Both the position numbers and the translations under genes were made by a program. 5,896 nt of DNA, taken from Hyphomicrobiaceae bacterium. GTDB taxonomy: Bacteria; Pseudomonadota; Alphaproteobacteria; Rhizobiales; Hyphomicrobiaceae. The stretch's first letter is position 1. Every line of letters begins with the position of its first letter. Location of the stretch: contig JAJFHI010000039.1 of the NCBI GenBank assembly GCA_021775715.1, positions 1-5,896 on the forward strand. The letters are read 5' to 3'. Shown one piece after another: positions 5,758 to 5,896 of the stretch. The notes below the pieces were generated by a model, which made no database searches, was not told the DNA's origin, and was given only the letters and a program-made list of their open reading frames with translations.

Positions 5758-5789
5758 CTCCACCGCCGCGGGCAAATGCGGCGGTGGAG
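5758..5789 (-). terminator. Strong stem-loop after the upstream oxidoreductase gene
   Basis: CTCCACCGCCGC (5758-5769) and GCGGCGGTGGAG (5778-5789) pair perfectly over 12 bp around an 8-nt loop, 11 nt after the stop of the minus-strand oxidoreductase. The size and position fit a transcription terminator. No T-run follows on the minus strand (CTTCAGTACT), so it may instead be an mRNA 3'-end stabiliser or a partial attenuator that sets the output of the DUF2478 gene 88 nt further on. Confidence 0.6.
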
Positions 5790-5800
5790 TCGGCGGTGTG

Positions 5801-5896
5801 TTAGTTGGCGCGCGTCACCTCGACAAGGTTGTCGTTGAACGACGGCGCGTGACCCATGTCTGTAAACTCAGCAGAACTGATGGAGTTCACTGTGCC
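5801..5896 (-). CDS. C-terminus of a probable molybdopterin (bis-MGD) oxidoreductase (cut by window edge)
   Basis: Only the last 31 residues are present, ending in TAA at 5801-5803: GTVNSISSAEFTDMGHAP, then SFNDNLVEVTRAN. A closing G-x-V-N-x-(L/I)-(T/S)-S segment with T-D-M-G and a final N-x-L-V-E-V is typical of the molybdopterin-dinucleotide-binding domain at the C-terminus of DMSO-reductase-family enzymes (formate dehydrogenase-like, polysulfide or thiosulfate reductase-like). I cannot tell which substrate class from so little. The DUF2478 gene downstream, a family often near molybdenum genes, fits this reading. The stem-loop right after the stop suggests the transcript ends, at least partly, here. 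Confidence 0.55.
   Translation of the reverse strand, partial: GTVNSISSAEFTDMGHAPSFNDNLVEVTRAN

Noticed and set aside
5670..5800. Molybdenum-cofactor riboswitch before the DUF2478 gene
   Set aside because: The context invites it, but only 131 nt are available, dominated by one simple hairpin and a 5-bp repeat (AACCC/GGGTT); I do not see the multi-helix architecture of that riboswitch.

Overview
The window looks like a proteobacterial chromosome, most plausibly alphaproteobacterial. That guess rests on the gene content (cobalt-type nitrile hydratase with a P14K-like accessory gene, 7Fe ferredoxin, adrenodoxin-type FprA, DUF2478), on moderate GC, and on tight gene packing with an ATGA overlap. 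No rRNA, tRNA, CRISPR array or intact mobile element is visible.

Layout. On the left, two minus-strand genes touch each other: a 285-residue uncharacterised protein resembling DUF5996 (171-1028) and the N-terminus of a GFA/CENP-V-type zinc protein that runs off the left edge (1-170). A 359-bp divergent region (1029-1387) separates them from a plus-strand nitrile hydratase operon: alpha subunit (1388-2011, metal claw CTLCSC), beta subunit (2008-2670) and a P14K/NhlE-like accessory chaperone (2673-3029). The divergent region holds an 8-bp-stem hairpin and a short open frame resembling a LysR helix-turn-helix remnant. An 11-bp sequence, GGAAGTTTCCA, also recurs at the start codons of both flanking genes.

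After a 254-bp convergent gap with weak hairpins (3030-3283), everything to the right is on the minus strand. In transcription order it reads: the last 31 residues of a protein that looks like the C-terminal domain of a molybdopterin (bis-MGD) oxidoreductase (5801-5896), a strong stem-loop (5758-5789), a DUF2478 protein (5112-5669), a 7Fe ferredoxin (4690-4995) and a ferredoxin-NADP+ reductase of the FprA type (3284-4663).

How the parts may work together. Nitrile hydratase turns nitriles into amides, and its accessory protein loads and oxidises the cobalt-bearing alpha subunit. No amidase or cobalt transporter lies in the window, so the rest of that pathway must be elsewhere. The right-hand block would make sense as an electron-transfer unit linking a molybdoenzyme through ferredoxin and FprA to the NADP(H) pool. 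That link, and any link between this block and nitrile hydration, is inference. The least understood part is the DUF5996-like/GFA pair with the odd divergent region beside it.
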